This document shows positions 41,385 through 52,087 of a stretch of DNA of 64,000 nucleotides, piece after piece. The translations under genes and the position numbers were made by a program. The notes beneath the pieces are model-generated. The model had not been told where the DNA came from. It did not search any database and was given only the letters and a program-made list of their open reading frames with translations. The stretch is from Oreohelix idahoensis (taxonomy: Eukaryota; Mollusca; Gastropoda; Stylommatophora; Oreohelicidae), in assembly GCA_024509875.1 (NCBI GenBank), contig JAMPIV010005015.1, forward strand, positions 992,001-1,056,000, written 5' to 3'. Positions within the stretch are counted from its first letter, which is position 1; the number at the start of each line of letters is the position of its first letter.

Positions 41385-43540
41385 ACATAAAAAGAGGTGT
41401 GAGTTAAGGTTATAGACCGTCCCGTGCATGTTTAATATATACTCAGAATAACTTTTTCAAAAAGATACAAGAAATGCTAGGACTGAAAATCGGTGGAAGA
41501 CAGCTTTCGATATGTAGATGACAGAGCTTTGATACCTGAACATGAGCAGGACTTTAAAAAAACTATTGAAGAAAACAAACACCGTAATGCTTGAATATGC
41601 ATTGGACTTTAACATTGTGAAAATAAAAACTATGACAATTAACAAAGACGACGATAAGCTAGCGTGAGAGATAAGAATAAATAGAAGAATCCTAGAACAA
41701 GTCAAGAGTTTCTCAAATATTATTCATATAATAACAGAAGATGGCAGATGAACTAGAAATTGAGTTGTTATTGATCCAGCGGTGCTTGATAGTACAAGGT
41801 GTTTCACTTACCTGGCCTCGGAGGAAGAAGCATTTTCCGAACATCATCGAGTGCTGGGCACTCAAAGAGGTGGTGGTCAACAGTTTCGTAGGGATAGTTA
41901 CATAGCTGGCAGTCTGGAGAGTGTTGTGGTTGGATTCTGTTCAAGTGACTGTTGAGGGGTATATGTTGTTATCTGAACCAAAACATGGTGCTCTGATCCC
42001 TCCTTGTAAGATGGCTAATGTTGTCATTACGATCAGGACCAGCCATATGTCTGTACACCTCTCTCCCAGTGTTTCCCATGGCCCATCTGTTCGGCCAAGT
42101 TTCTTTATTTGTTGTTCGTATGAGTGATTTCGCTCTTAGGAGAGTTGTTGTTGTAAGTGATTGTTCTTGTCTTCTTCCCTTCTTTGCTAATCGGTCTGCT
42201 CTGTCATTACCTGGTGTATATGAGTGACCAGGGATCCACTGCATAACTATTCTGGTACCATAGGACGTGATATGCTGATCGGCATCCATGATTAGTTTGG
42301 CTAATTCAGTTCTACAATGTCCACTTCCTTCCAAAGCTTCAAGGGCAGACATTGTCAGTAAAAATGATAATGCTTTAAACATTTGACTCAGGAAAGGCAT
42401 CTAAAACAGTCCTCATGCAGTATACGGCTATTTCCAGTGCAATGATTTCAGCTTCATAGTTGGAGCAAAACTCTCCGCATGCATCAAACAAACTCGTCGA
42501 AGGATCCATCTGGATAACATAAGTAGACTCTTTAACCGGCTTTACTGGTGGCCTTAAATGCAGATTCGTCAGTAAAGGCATGCAACTATTCTTCAGTGTA
42601 GGCATCAATGGTTCGTTGTGATGCACTCATAAGACTGACTGAGTCGGAGTGTTTGGTCGTTCCATCTACTAACCTTATTTGTACTTCTGGTGATTTTCAG
42701 CGGGTATGTGGTGGTAAATTCTTTACTACTTTCTGGATATCTTGTCTTCTTTCTGGCAGGAAGTATTAATTTTGAACTTCATGGACATGGTGTAAGACTG
42801 ACGTGTTTTTATCTTTTTGTTGTGTTCCCAGTTTTCTACAAGGTGTCTATGGGGTGGTTTTGATATTGAGAAGATAATAGGACTGGTCAAAGCTATACTC
42901 ACCATGAGACAAATATTGGCATCGAAACCAGGGGTTTTCAACCATTTTTTTGTTCATGGACCCCTTATAAAGCTCATTTGCCTCTCTGGCCTCCCTCACA
43001 GTTGCTGTTAGCTGGAAAAAAGATACTTTTCCATCTTACTGTGGGCCCCTAGAAATATGGCATGGCCACTGCCCTCAATGATAAACTCACAAATCATAGC
43101 TGAGAATCATCAAAAGTTATATATATTTTTCATAATTGTAATGGTATAGAACAATTGACAATTAACATGCACTTGGAAGAAAGAAATTAGGCTCCGGAGA
43201 TATGGATATACATAAGAAAGGGACGAATCCCATCGGAAGAGAATAAAACAAATAAAGAGATCCTAGAAAAGCTAGGAATGAAAACATAATACAGGACATC
43301 AAAATCAGACAGCTAAAATGTTTTTGCCACACAAAAAGATATAAAAACTTGCTGAAGACCATAACAGAACGCAGAGGTGAAGGCAAATGGGCAAGAGGGA
43401 AACAGCGCTTCAAGTGGTAAGATAACATCAAGAGATGGCTAGGAAAGAGACTATCAGAATGCACCATTAAGACAATAGACAGAACAAATTGAAGATTCAT
43501 TGCATTTGAAATTCTTGTGGAGATGGCAGCTGATGATGAA
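41385..43540 (+). pseudogene. Decayed LINE X copy (X2), interrupted
   Basis: Two parts match LINE X at 31208-34126. The first, 41385-41756, covers the IDIKRGV...LYTE region to the YLGHIITEDG region. The second, 43080-43540, covers the C-terminal tail with the MWIYIRK and GKWARGKQRFKW regions and a GAT-rich end. Between them lie an RNase H LINE fragment on the minus strand and an hAT-like end. Every frame is broken. Confidence 0.7.
41757..42735 (-). pseudogene. RNase H domain of a Jockey-like LINE, decayed
   Basis: On the minus strand: FCSNYEAEIIALEIAVYCM (second RNase H acidic residue), a SNV...LTMSALEAL strand where the expected TDALSAL Asp is changed, WIPGHSYTPGNDRADRLAKKG (with the loop His and last Asp), and a C-terminal block CQLC...DHHLFECP near 41850-41900. 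This is a different subfamily from the LINE at 6.3-9.1 kb. Several frame changes make it dead. Confidence 0.75.
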
Positions 43541-44080
43541 TTTCTTCATATTTCTTTATATTGGAAACACTGAACTAAACGTATAAAAATTTATAATTCG
43601 GGGTCTCCAAAGTGGCCGATAAACCCTCAGAGAGTCGATTACACTTTTGGGGTCCAAAGTTGACAATTACATAAGAATTTAAAATGCGTGCCGTGACTCA
43701 GCTTTACAACTGGAAATGCTGCAACAAAATACTCCATGTTTTGTGCAGCAGATGAGCCGTTTCTACTTACATATTCAAGTTTGTACATGGTTGAAGCTGG
43801 CTTCAGCCATGCAAATGTAGTTTTATTCAAGCATAGGAACAGACTAAACTCAAGAATCAGCAACCATATATCAAAGCCCTCGTTAAGCTCATCAGCAACA
43901 TCCTTCCCATTAATGAATTTAACCAGTTGAATTTAAAGGTAGTATTTTTTTTTATTGTGTCACTATCATATTTTAGTTATTTATTTTTGCCAGGGTTCGG
44001 CCACGGATCAATGATCGCATAGAGCGGTCGGGACTTAAAAACGTTTGGGGACCAAACTAACATTTTGAATTCAAAGAATT
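42928..44080 (+). mobile_element. hAT-like DNA transposon remnant
   Basis: The left end looks like the subterminal sequence of hAT elements (CAGGGGTTTTCAACCATTTT, then TTCATGGACCCCTT). At about 43736-43850 a short frame encodes YSSLYMVEAGFSHANVVLFK and HRNRLN, a match in pattern to the C-terminal dimerisation region of hAT transposases (YxxxE.GFS...K.RNRL). A G/C-rich end lies near 43985-44075 (GGTCGGGACTTAAAAACG). LINE X2 sequence sits between the left end and this frame, so the left end may be a separate non-autonomous element. Confidence 0.5.
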
Positions 44081-44279
44081 GCGATATTTTAAAACACCCT
44101 TTGAAACAAAACAATATCCGGTTTATGGTAATAACAACGGAAGCTACTCTGAGCAAAGAGAAGTCGGTAACATATGAACTTCTCAATGCGTTCTATTCAC
44201 TGAGGAATAGATAATAATATCAAAATAAGAATTTAAAAAATGTAAAAGGAGTTTTTATATTGGTCAATATATGTAAATC

Positions 44280-45175
44280 AAAGGAAATCAAGACCACAGT
44301 AAGACTCATAATCTTTATCTCAAATTTTAAGGTAACCCTGTTGTATGGAGCTGCTCAAAGAGGCAAAAAAAAAATTTAAAAAATAAAGAAATAACAGACT
44401 TTCATACATCGATGCTTGCGTAGAACAGAAGGAAATGGTACGACATGATCACAAATATGGAACTGCTGACATGACCAAGACAAGTTCCAATGGAATAAGA
44501 GTGAAGCAGCAGACGCTGGCGATGACGCACATTGAGGAAACCTGTAGATACTCCATATTACAATCCTTTCTCTAGAATCCCCAGAGAAAGAGAGGCAGAA
44601 GCCGACCGGAAAACACTCGGAGAAGAGAAGGAGCGAACAAACTTTTTTTTCAAAGGGTTGAGAATTGGGCACGCAGGCCCGTCTGACATTCCAGAGAACT
44701 GGATGCAGAAATAAAAGGAATGAGAATGACATAGTAAGACCTTGAGCGATGTCACGTGACAGCAGGACTTGCTGTGGGGTTGTTGAAGGACTATGCTCCT
44801 TGGTGAGCTGAATGGTAATGATGATGATGAGTGGGAGGAGGAGGAGTGCTTTTGAACGTTTGTTTTATTGAATGCTTAACTGTAAAGATTAGAAAACTTG
44901 AGATACAGCTTAGCAGGCGAGTAATTCGAGAACAAGAAGTGAAGAGAATGACGTAGGGATTAAATAAGACAGTCCGGAAATCAGTTGATAGCTATTCGGG
45001 GATGCCATTGTTCTTGGATCCTTAAGTTAAGAGAAATTGAGGTAGATTTTAAAACACATGGAAAAATGAATTAATGACAGATTGAAAAGAGACAAAGCAC
45101 ACATGGAAAGAACTCGAATGGATGGCACGGCTTGGCATGACCTTGCTGAAGGCTTTTCCAGAATGAGTTGAAAGA
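44280..45175 (+). pseudogene. Decayed RTE 3'-end remnants
   Basis: Two plus-strand pieces of RTE C-terminal coding sequence. The first (about 44320-44820) covers the LQTFINGCLRR, WRWIGHTLRKP-type and QGKRGRGRPK-type regions. The second (about 44880-45175) covers the TWKELE-type end. Both are riddled with stops. The first contains the ~60-bp dispersed repeat at 44636-44697, which interrupts the RTE homology. Confidence 0.65.
44636..44697 (+). repeat. Short repeat of about 60 bp, copy 2
   Basis: Matches 27311-27370. It interrupts an RTE remnant between the parts encoding the KTLGEEK-type and LDAEIKGMRM-type regions, so it looks like an insertion. The flanks carry GAGAAG/GAGAAC-like short matches, too weak to call a target duplication. 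Confidence 0.65.
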
Positions 45176-45327
45176 TAACACAGCCCAACCAAAAAAAAAA
45201 CATTTTGATGCCAAACATTTTACTCTTGATTGTACATAAATGAGGCCTGCTCAATCCAAATATCACATTTACTTGTCTGTAGCAGCTCTAGTTTTTGAGA
45301 TACAGACATTTTTGTATTTCATTAATA

Positions 45328-45417
45328 TAGGGTGACCCAAAAAAAAAAAAACGGGCCCGCGCGTACACTTTTTGTGCGCGTGCAGGCCCGTTTTTTTTTT
45401 TTTTTTTGGTCACCCTG
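45328..45417. mobile_element. 90-bp hairpin MITE-like element with TA duplication
   Basis: GGGTGACC (45330-45337) plus an A-run and CGGGCC is mirrored by GGCCCG, a T-run and GGTCACCC (45408-45415). The centre holds GCGCGTACAC and GTGCGCGTG, so nearly the whole 90 bp is one inverted repeat. It is bounded by TA at 45326-45327 and 45418-45419, as for Tc1/mariner-type miniature elements. It lies 25 bp inside the left end of element Z. Confidence 0.75.
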
Positions 45418-45612
45418 TATTATTAAAATATTTTCTATATAAGGCTATGTAAAAAAAAAAACTATTGCTGTCTAGTCCTTTACAAAAGAAAACTGCCTGT
45501 TTACTCTCAGTTTCAGTTTTCCAAGAATCTTCCCAGAATTGCCTTTTTTTAGATTTTAAGCCACTGCATGCATGTTAGTATGCTACTTATTTTATTACAC
45601 TTCTAACAGAGA

Positions 45613-47230
45613 ATGGCATCATCTTCAAGAAGAGCATGTTATCTTTCACCGCATTTATTTTGTTATATTTGTGGAGAGCACACTTTCAAAGAAGAACATA
45701 GGAAGCATATTACTGTTTTTGTGAAAAAGGCATACTTTGCTTACTTTAAAGTAAAACTAGGTGACCAGGACATGTCTTGGGCTCCTCATATTGTTTGCAA
45801 AACATGTGTTGAACTCCTGCGACAGTGGACTTTTGGGAAAAGAAAATGTTTAAAATTTGGAATTCCAATAGTTTGGAGAGAGCCCAAGAACCACTATGAT
45901 GACTGTTATTTCTGTGTTGTGAATATTAAGGGAATTAATGGAAAAAATCACAAAAAGTGGAAATATCCAGATTTAGATTCTGCTAGGCAACCTGTTCCAC
46001 ACGGAGATGACATACCAATTCCAACTTTCAGTCAGATTTTGGATTCCCTGCTAGAAGATGAGACAGCAGTGGCATGTGGAACGACAAGTGACAGTTTTAG
46101 TGATTTCGAAGATGATTTTTCAGATGCTCAACACTTCGACCAGCTTGAACTAAATGATCTAATCCGAGATCTATATCTCTCCAAGGAATCTTCAGAACTT
46201 TTGGCTTCAAGATTGAAAGAAAAAAAATTAATCACTGCTGAAACAAAGGTTACATTTTATCGCAGCCGAGAGCAAGGTTTTATTCCATTCTTTTGTAAAG
46301 AAAACAACCTTGTGTTTTGTACTAATGTAGGAGGTCTTGTTAACAAAATGGGTGTAAGTTATACACCAGAAGAGTGGCCACTTTTCATTGACAGCTCTAA
46401 AAGAAGTTTGAAGGTCGTTCTCTTACACAATGGTAACAAATATGGCTCAATTCCAATTGCTCATTCTACTACAATGAAGGAGGAGTATGCTACAATAAGT
46501 TCTGGAAAAATTGAAGTACAAGTATTTAGAACATAACTGGATGGTTTGTGTAGATCTTAAAATGATGAACTTCTTGCTTGGCCAGCAAATGGGATTCACC
46601 AAATATCCATGCTTTATATGTTTGTGGGATAGCAGGGCAAGAGATATGCACTGGACAAAGAAACAGTGGCCGTTGAGGGATGAATTTAAAGTTGGAGAAA
46701 AAAATATTGTCAATAAGCCTCTCATTGATCGAAAAAGAGTTCTACTGCCACCATTACATATAAAGCTTGGCTTGATGAAGCAATTTGTTAAGGCACTGAA
46801 CAAAGATGGACCTCAAATTAGAAAGTTAATAAACGATCCAAATTTTATTGATTCCATGAACAAAACAGAGTCCACAGCCTGGTCATCATTTGTTTTAGTT
46901 GTGCAAAACTTTCTGGGTAACTTTAAAGCAGACAATTATTCTGAATTAGTTGGAAACATGCTGTCGAGTTTTTGTGAACTTGGATGCAACATGAGCATAA
47001 AATTGCACTACCTCCATAACCATTTACATTTATTTCCGGAGAATCTTGGCGACTTTAGTGAGGAGCAGGGTGAAAGATTTCACTAAGATATAAAAACAAT
47101 GGAAGAGAGATACCAGGGACTTTGGGATGCCCACATGATGGCAGATTACTGTTGGACCCTTAAGCGTGACTGTCCGGGCATATCACATTCCAGGAAGTCC
47201 TCGAAAAGATCCTTTTTGCGTGTTGACTAA
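45613..47230 (+). pseudogene. Unnamed transposase-like protein, copy 2 (with zinc-finger N-terminus)
   Basis: The first 307 codons (45613-46536) start with a cysteine-rich domain: C17 and C20 (CYIC), C62 and C65 (CKTC), C98 and C101 (CYFC), then H113. An acidic linker follows, then ELNDLIRDLYLS and FIDSSKRSLKVVLLHNGN (FID at 258-260). A frameshift near 46500 leads into the second frame (46511-47086): CVDLKMMNF, the C-x2-C-x-WDSR motif, LPPLHIKLGLMKQFVKAL, GCNMSIKLH and EEQGERFH. A TAA then stops it where copy 1 has CAA, and the frame goes on to 47230. Identity of the acidic triad is inference. Confidence 0.78.
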
Positions 47231-47435
47231 ACAAGAAGCTAGTGATACAGTTTTATTACATTTTTGGTAATATATGCACAGTAATTACATATAATATGAA
47301 TGCAGACTAAAGTCAAAATGCCACTGATAGCACCTAACTCTAGGATTGTACATAACAATTGCCCTACTAATATGGTCATTCTTAGTTATCTCAAAAACTA
47401 GAGCTGATAGAAAAAATATGATTACATTTTTGGAA

Positions 47436-47999
47436 TCAGCAACCCAAAATTACCCAAGAACAGCTTTAAAATTTAAGGCACCAAAATGTGTGTATACCAG
47501 TGTAATACTTTTGACGGTGATGATTATGATGAAGATGATAAGGATATCTGTCGAGACACGCTAAGAGTGCATGAATATTATCCTTACAGCAGATGGTAGT
47601 AGCTCGTCAACTGGCCCTTTATGTGGAGGCAAGTAATATGCAGTGCTCCGGAAGTATGTTTCATCGTCTGACACCCGAAAACTTGCACCAATCAAAGTGT
47701 GTAAATAATCGTCATCTTGTGAAAGATTCGTGATGTTAAACTGTACAGACCAAAAAAAATGCATTTAGCTCTTGGTTTTCTTCTAGGGAAAAACAAATGT
47801 GTAGATTTGTGTCTTCAGTTTATATAAATACTATCAGGCAGAAGACACGCGACGGGGTAAGCGAGTGTGTTTGGGAGTAAATTTCAGATTGCATTTTCTC
47901 TTCTTTTTTTTAAATTTTATTTGTTGTTGTTATCACTTAGCGGGAAACGAAAAAAAAAGTAAATGACAGATGTAAGCTGAATTTCTTGCAAAGTCTGCC
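47436..47999. other. No recognisable gene
   Basis: AT-rich non-coding sequence to the right of element Z. A 72-codon open frame at 47346-47564 has no recognisable motif. No repeat is shared with the rest of the window. Confidence 0.5.
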
Positions 48000-48680
48000 A
48001 TCAATGGTGCCTATATCTTGTCATGGTACCGGGTTATGGCAGCTTGGAGTACCTGACAACCCCAGAGCTATGCCAGCGGGAATTTTATTCCTAGCATGAT
48101 CTGCCAAGCTGGATAGGTCTGTTCTGATAGTGGTTAAACTAAAGCTGGTACCCTGGTCCTCGAGTTTGAGGTTTTAGCACTGGGTCGACACCCCTATTTA
48201 TGTGAGAAAAAAAAATCACACACGTTACGGAAACAGCAGCAGATGAACAAGCTTTGCTGCCGTAAGGACATCCGGAGTCTGAGGCTCGTATGACTGCCAG
48301 TGGTGAAAGCTAAAAGGAAGCCACTGACATGTGAACGGACATCCTGGCCGCAAAACACGAAATCACAATTGGATTTTGAAATTAAAGAATACTGAACGAG
48401 ACAGAGAACCTGAAACATATCGCAACGGAAATGAAAAATGACAGTCTACACATACTAGGAATAAGTGAGAGTAGATGGACCAGCGCAGGAAGAGTAAAAA
48501 ACCGCAGCAGGGGAAACAGTACTTTACTCGGTAAGAAAGAATGGCCTACGCAGTTGAAATTTCAAGAGACTGAAAATGATCTAGATATAAATACAGATAT
48601 TCCATGCAGGGAAAAAAAATCATGACAGATATCGAAGGGTTGAAGAACGGAAAAGCTACACTGGGGGCTCGATCGCGGGA
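48000..48680 (+). pseudogene. RTE-like LINE 5' remnant with internal deletion
   Basis: From about 48360 a decayed endonuclease start can be read: LKHIATEMKNDSLHILGISE(S)RW (compare MREYKIEVLGMCETKW in the RTE at 15.3 kb). About 150 bp later a decayed MTDIEGLKNGKA-type block follows, which belongs just before the RT in such elements. Nearly all of the endonuclease and linker between these is deleted. The upstream 300 bp could be the leader. Confidence 0.55.
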
Positions 48681-48880
48681 TGTATATCCTGAGCCACATT
48701 TTATCTACAATATTCTATTTTGTGCCTCAATATAGAATATTAAACTTTTTTTTACAAGTACCGTTGTAGTACAAAATAATAGTTGACCGTCAAAAATTGT
48801 GAGAATATTATACTTTCCTTAGTTAAATAAGATTAATTAGAGTTAATTAAGTTGCAGTAAAGTTTACTCAACTTAAACAT
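48681..48880. other. No recognisable gene
   Basis: AT-rich sequence between a LINE remnant and the gag-like frame. Nothing supported. Confidence 0.5.
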
Positions 48881-49337
48881 CATGGCGGAGTTGGTGAAAT
48901 TTAGGACTGCGATCATGCAGATTGGAAAGGATCTACGCTTGACAGGCAATGTTCTTATTCAATAAGTCACAACTGAAGCGGATAAACATATGGATAGGGA
49001 GGAAATAAAATTGGAAGCCGAGAGAGAAGAAAAGAGGTTAATGGTGGAAGCTGAGAGAGAAGCCAAGAAATCAGCAGAGAGAGAAGCCAAGAAATTGGAA
49101 GCTGAAGAAAAGAGGATAATGTTAGATGATGAGGCTCAAGTCAGGAAATTGGAGGCTGAAGAACTGAGGTTAGCAGCAGAGGCTGAATCTAACAGGCTAG
49201 AGGCTGAAAGGGAGGATAGAAGGATACAAGCTGAGAGAGACCATGAGCTGAGGATGTGTCACGGATTGCCTCCCCTGCTTTGCAGTAGTGGTCCAACAGT
49301 GGCCACAACTCAAAAGTATCTAAATGGGTCGTCATAG
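48881..49337 (+). pseudogene. Gag-like coiled-coil fragment of an LTR retrotransposon
   Basis: A frame begins MAELVKFRTAIMQIGKDLRL at 48881, is stopped by TAA at about 48963, and goes on as a 115-codon frame (48990-49337) of heptad-like E/A/R/K repeats (EAEREAKK, LEAEERRL-type). It ends without a nucleocapsid. A short helical start followed by a long charged coiled coil is the N-terminal layout of gag proteins of several invertebrate LTR elements. I see no CCHC knuckle, pol gene or flanking LTR in the right order, so this is a tentative fragment. Confidence 0.5.
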
Positions 49338-49984
49338 GTGTCTACCTTTGCACAAAATTACTTTTGGCAGAGATTTGTAGATAGAAGGGTGATGACGCTT
49401 CTACCTTACGGGGAGTTCACAAGATAATTCAGAAGTCAAGAACAATGCTCCTTAGCGCTGAACATTTGTTAACTTATATCTGTCCGTCGCCTTTTGTGAA
49501 GGATTTAAGCAATTATTTTTAGACCGTTCAAGCCCCCAGCTGAGCTAATTCAGCGAATGTCCTCTTATAATGGTATAGCCCTGTTTAGAGGAAAATATAT
49601 GTCTAGGCGTATATATGTATATTAAATATTCTGGTTCATGCGTTTGCTTTTATACATGTAATAACTGAATAGACAACTATTGTTTAGTTTTAAAACAACA
49701 GGTAACAAATTTAATAATCAATTAGTATTAACAGTTTTAAATAAACGAAGTGCTGGTGAATTTTATATTGGAATCAAATTTTCTCTTCACGGAGATTTAG
49801 GGTGGGGATATAGTTCAGAAAATTATGTAAATTTGCTGGTGCCTTTTTATAAGCACTTAACTGATATAAGGGGGTCCTGCAGCTGTGGTTTTCGTCCCTT
49901 CTTGGTGATGAGAGCACTTTTTCATATAACTTGTCCGATTTAGGCGGTTGGTGTGGATTCCCTGCTTTTCACTCACATCTAGCT
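49338..49984. other. No recognisable gene
   Basis: AT-rich. An 87-codon frame at 49680-49943 has no recognised motif. Confidence 0.5.
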
Positions 49985-50585
49985 TCGTTACACGAACGTT
50001 CTAGACAAAATTAAAAATTCAAAAGCCTCTACTAAGTACATTTGTGGGCTGCCAATTAACAGGCACATTCTCGCTGTCCACCCACCAATGTTAATCTCCC
50101 AGAATAATTAAATCCTTGAGTACACAGTGTAGCTCAGGAAAGATGATTAAAATTCACCAATATTCTTTGGCTATTAAACTGGGAACATGTATCTGGACGG
50201 CGCGAATAATGCTTTGTGCCTGAACTAACATTAAACAGTTTCATATATCTCAAAAAATGATATGTTACACTTGAGGCACATATGATGTAATCATCATTGC
50301 TCCCGTGGGAGTCTGGGGTCACTTCTGCTGAGGTTTTCCGAATGACTAGGCAGAAGAAATTACCAGCGCTTGCTGTTGCAGTTCATGAATATACTATTTT
50401 CATTTGTTGAGGTTGCCAGCCTCATATATAACCACTTAGCAAGAAAAACATGTCAAATTCACATTTGTAATATAAAAGTTACACTTACCCAAAAGTTTTG
50501 GGAATATACAATCTCCTCGCACAGGTTATTATGGGCACGAGCAATTTAGGATATATGCTCTCGAATCACTTGGTCTGGATAAATT
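49985..50585 (-). repeat. Interspersed repeat M, minus-strand copy
   Basis: Inverted copy of 26655-27285. In complement it shows CCAAGTGATTCGAGAGCATA (about 50560), AACCTGTGCGAGG, TTCCCAAAACTTT...GGTAAGTGTAAC, and further down TTAATGTTAGTTCAGGCAC and AACATTGGTGGGTGGA. Differences are mainly substitutions and small indels, so it is a moderately old dispersed repeat. Confidence 0.8.
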
Positions 50586-50745
50586 TATCCGAATCTTTTG
50601 GCCGAATACCATCAGCAACCAAGAACTACTTATTCGGAGTAACCAGGAGGATATGCACACCCTCATAGCTGGCAGACGCTAGAGTTGGGTTGGCCACGTC
50701 CTCAGAAGGGAAGAGACTTTCACAGCCGTGACTATCCTGTGATAC
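50586..50745 (+). pseudogene. Family-D LINE C-terminal fragment
   Basis: A short plus-strand stretch encodes FIRIFWPNTISNQELLIRSNQ and EDMHTLIAGRR, a stop, then SWVGHVLRREE. It is the same part of the same protein as 37900-37700 (minus) and 2500-2620 (minus). It directly abuts repeat M. Confidence 0.75.
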
Positions 50746-50851
50746 CAGTGCTCTTCTCTGACACTGGAACTTTATTCTTTTCAGACAGAATTCTTTTCTG
50801 TTCTATCAGTAACTTCTTCTGGCAACTATACTCATAAAAATCTTTTGCTAC

Positions 50852-51023
50852 AATGTGATCAGTCTCAAACCGGCCGCCTTAACCTTCCCAGAGTTGCTCT
50901 GGTACATGAGGTCGACCCCGGAGCCGTTTGCGATCTAAAAAAGCCCACCTCAACTGGGGATCGGAGCATGGACCACCGAGCTAGGAAGCCAGTGCACTAT
51001 CCACCGCGCTACTGCGGCTCCCT
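50852..51023 (-). mobile_element. tRNA-derived SINE, 5'-complete copy
   Basis: On the minus strand it begins near 51023 with GGGAGCCGCAGTAGCGCGG, a tRNA-like head with A box (TAGCGCGGTGG) and a B-box region that is mutated here (GCTCCGATCCCC versus GGTTCGATCCC in the 6.8-kb copy). The body then shares AAACGGCTCC, GGGTCGACC, TACCAGAGCAACT and GGCGGCCGG with the SINE at 6795-7051. It is truncated at the 3' end relative to that copy. Confidence 0.88.
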
Positions 51024-51428
51024 TGTGTAAATTAAAGGTTATTTAATTTTCATATTGTATGTGATTAAAGTAATCTTTTGTTATCTTGTGTTAATTCGAC
51101 AGGTGGTCGATTTGAACGATATTTAACTATGACGCGTTGTAAATTGTTATGTTTGTTAATCATGACACGCGTTCAGCCTTGATAGCCTTTTGCTAAGGGA
51201 GGAGCTACATTAAAATGCAATTTTAGTTATTAATCACAGGGTTTCAGTGAAGATGCACACACTTAACCAAGATCAATCGCAGATACGCATAATGAAGAGT
51301 TCGGCGGATTTACATCACGGGTTGTCATGGAAACGGCAGCCATATTGAATTATGTTGTTCTATTTCAAGTTCTGAGGCTTTTTTATTTACTAATCTATCA
51401 ATACTAAATTAAAAAAAGAATGATTATC
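51024..51428. other. No recognisable gene
   Basis: AT-rich sequence between the SINE and the LTR element. It contains no motif I can assign. Confidence 0.5.
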
Positions 51429-51432
51429 ATTA

Positions 51433-52053
51433 TGTGACAGGGGCGCTAGGGGTACCTCACACCCAAGACCCGTGCACTAAGAAAATTTATAAAGGATCGT
51501 TTGACAGGGGTTGCAATTATTGGTTGCTTGCAACCCTCTCAGCAGCAGACTTAACAATTCAAGCAACCCAAAGCCTTATGCAGATCAACATTTAATTCTA
51601 CCGAACAGAACCGAACACCAAACAAACAATCCAACAAACAATCCCACAAACACCCAGTCAGTGTTCATAGACTGTGTGCTCAAGGCATTTACAGCTTGGC
51701 TCTTGTGTGTCTTCTTAGTCTGTTCTCACTGGGCGGCTCTCTCAAACATAGACCGGTTTCGCCGCTTGCTACCCCTTTTTATAAGCCCTGGCCTAACCAC
51801 TCAATTTACTGCGCGCTACGCGGATTAATCTGCGCCACACAGATAACACACGCGATTATTGCTCCAGAATGCATGAAAACACAGATTTACACAACTAGAG
51901 CAAAAAACACAACTAATTCGTAGGCTTATTATGGCCTTGTAATAAATCTGCTTGAAGATAACGTGATCAAAAGGCACTAAACCACAGAGACAATATGACT
52001 GACCAGATGGGGCCAGCGCCTAGAACGACAGACCTCAAGATGGCGCTGTCACA
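51433..52053 (-). repeat. 3' LTR of the gag-only element
   Basis: 621 bp, TGTGACAG...CTGTCACA. This is the 3' LTR because the coding strand is minus. It carries the same blocks as the 5' LTR, including the GGGGTTGCAATTATTGG block also found in fragments at 4505 and 63690. Confidence 0.93.
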
Positions 52054-52065
52054 TATTCCCCGCCT
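52054..52065 (-). promoter_or_regulatory. Polypurine tract next to 3' LTR
   Basis: On the minus strand AGGCGGGGAATA directly precedes the 3' LTR, the expected place for the plus-strand primer. Confidence 0.7.
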
Positions 52066-52087
52066 GATTTTGTTGTCGTCCCGACAA

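Larger units (their letters stand above)
45256..47435 (+). mobile_element. Transposase-like element Z, copy 2
   Basis: Bounded by inverted ends: CAGCTCTAGTTTTTGAGATA at 45283-45302 is perfectly inverted at 47387-47406, and weaker similarity extends about 30 bp further outward on both sides. Inside lie a 90-bp hairpin element (45328-45417) and a gene of about 540 codons (45613-47230) with one frameshift and one stop. The same gene family occurs at 27590-29226, also with inverted ends. I recognise the protein type as common in invertebrate genomes but know no established superfamily name for it. Confidence 0.75.

Noticed and set aside
48881..50585. An LTR retrotransposon formed by the gag-like frame and repeat M as its LTR
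   Set aside because: The gag-like frame is on the plus strand while repeat M here is in minus orientation relative to its other copy. No second flanking copy, primer-binding site or target duplication is visible.
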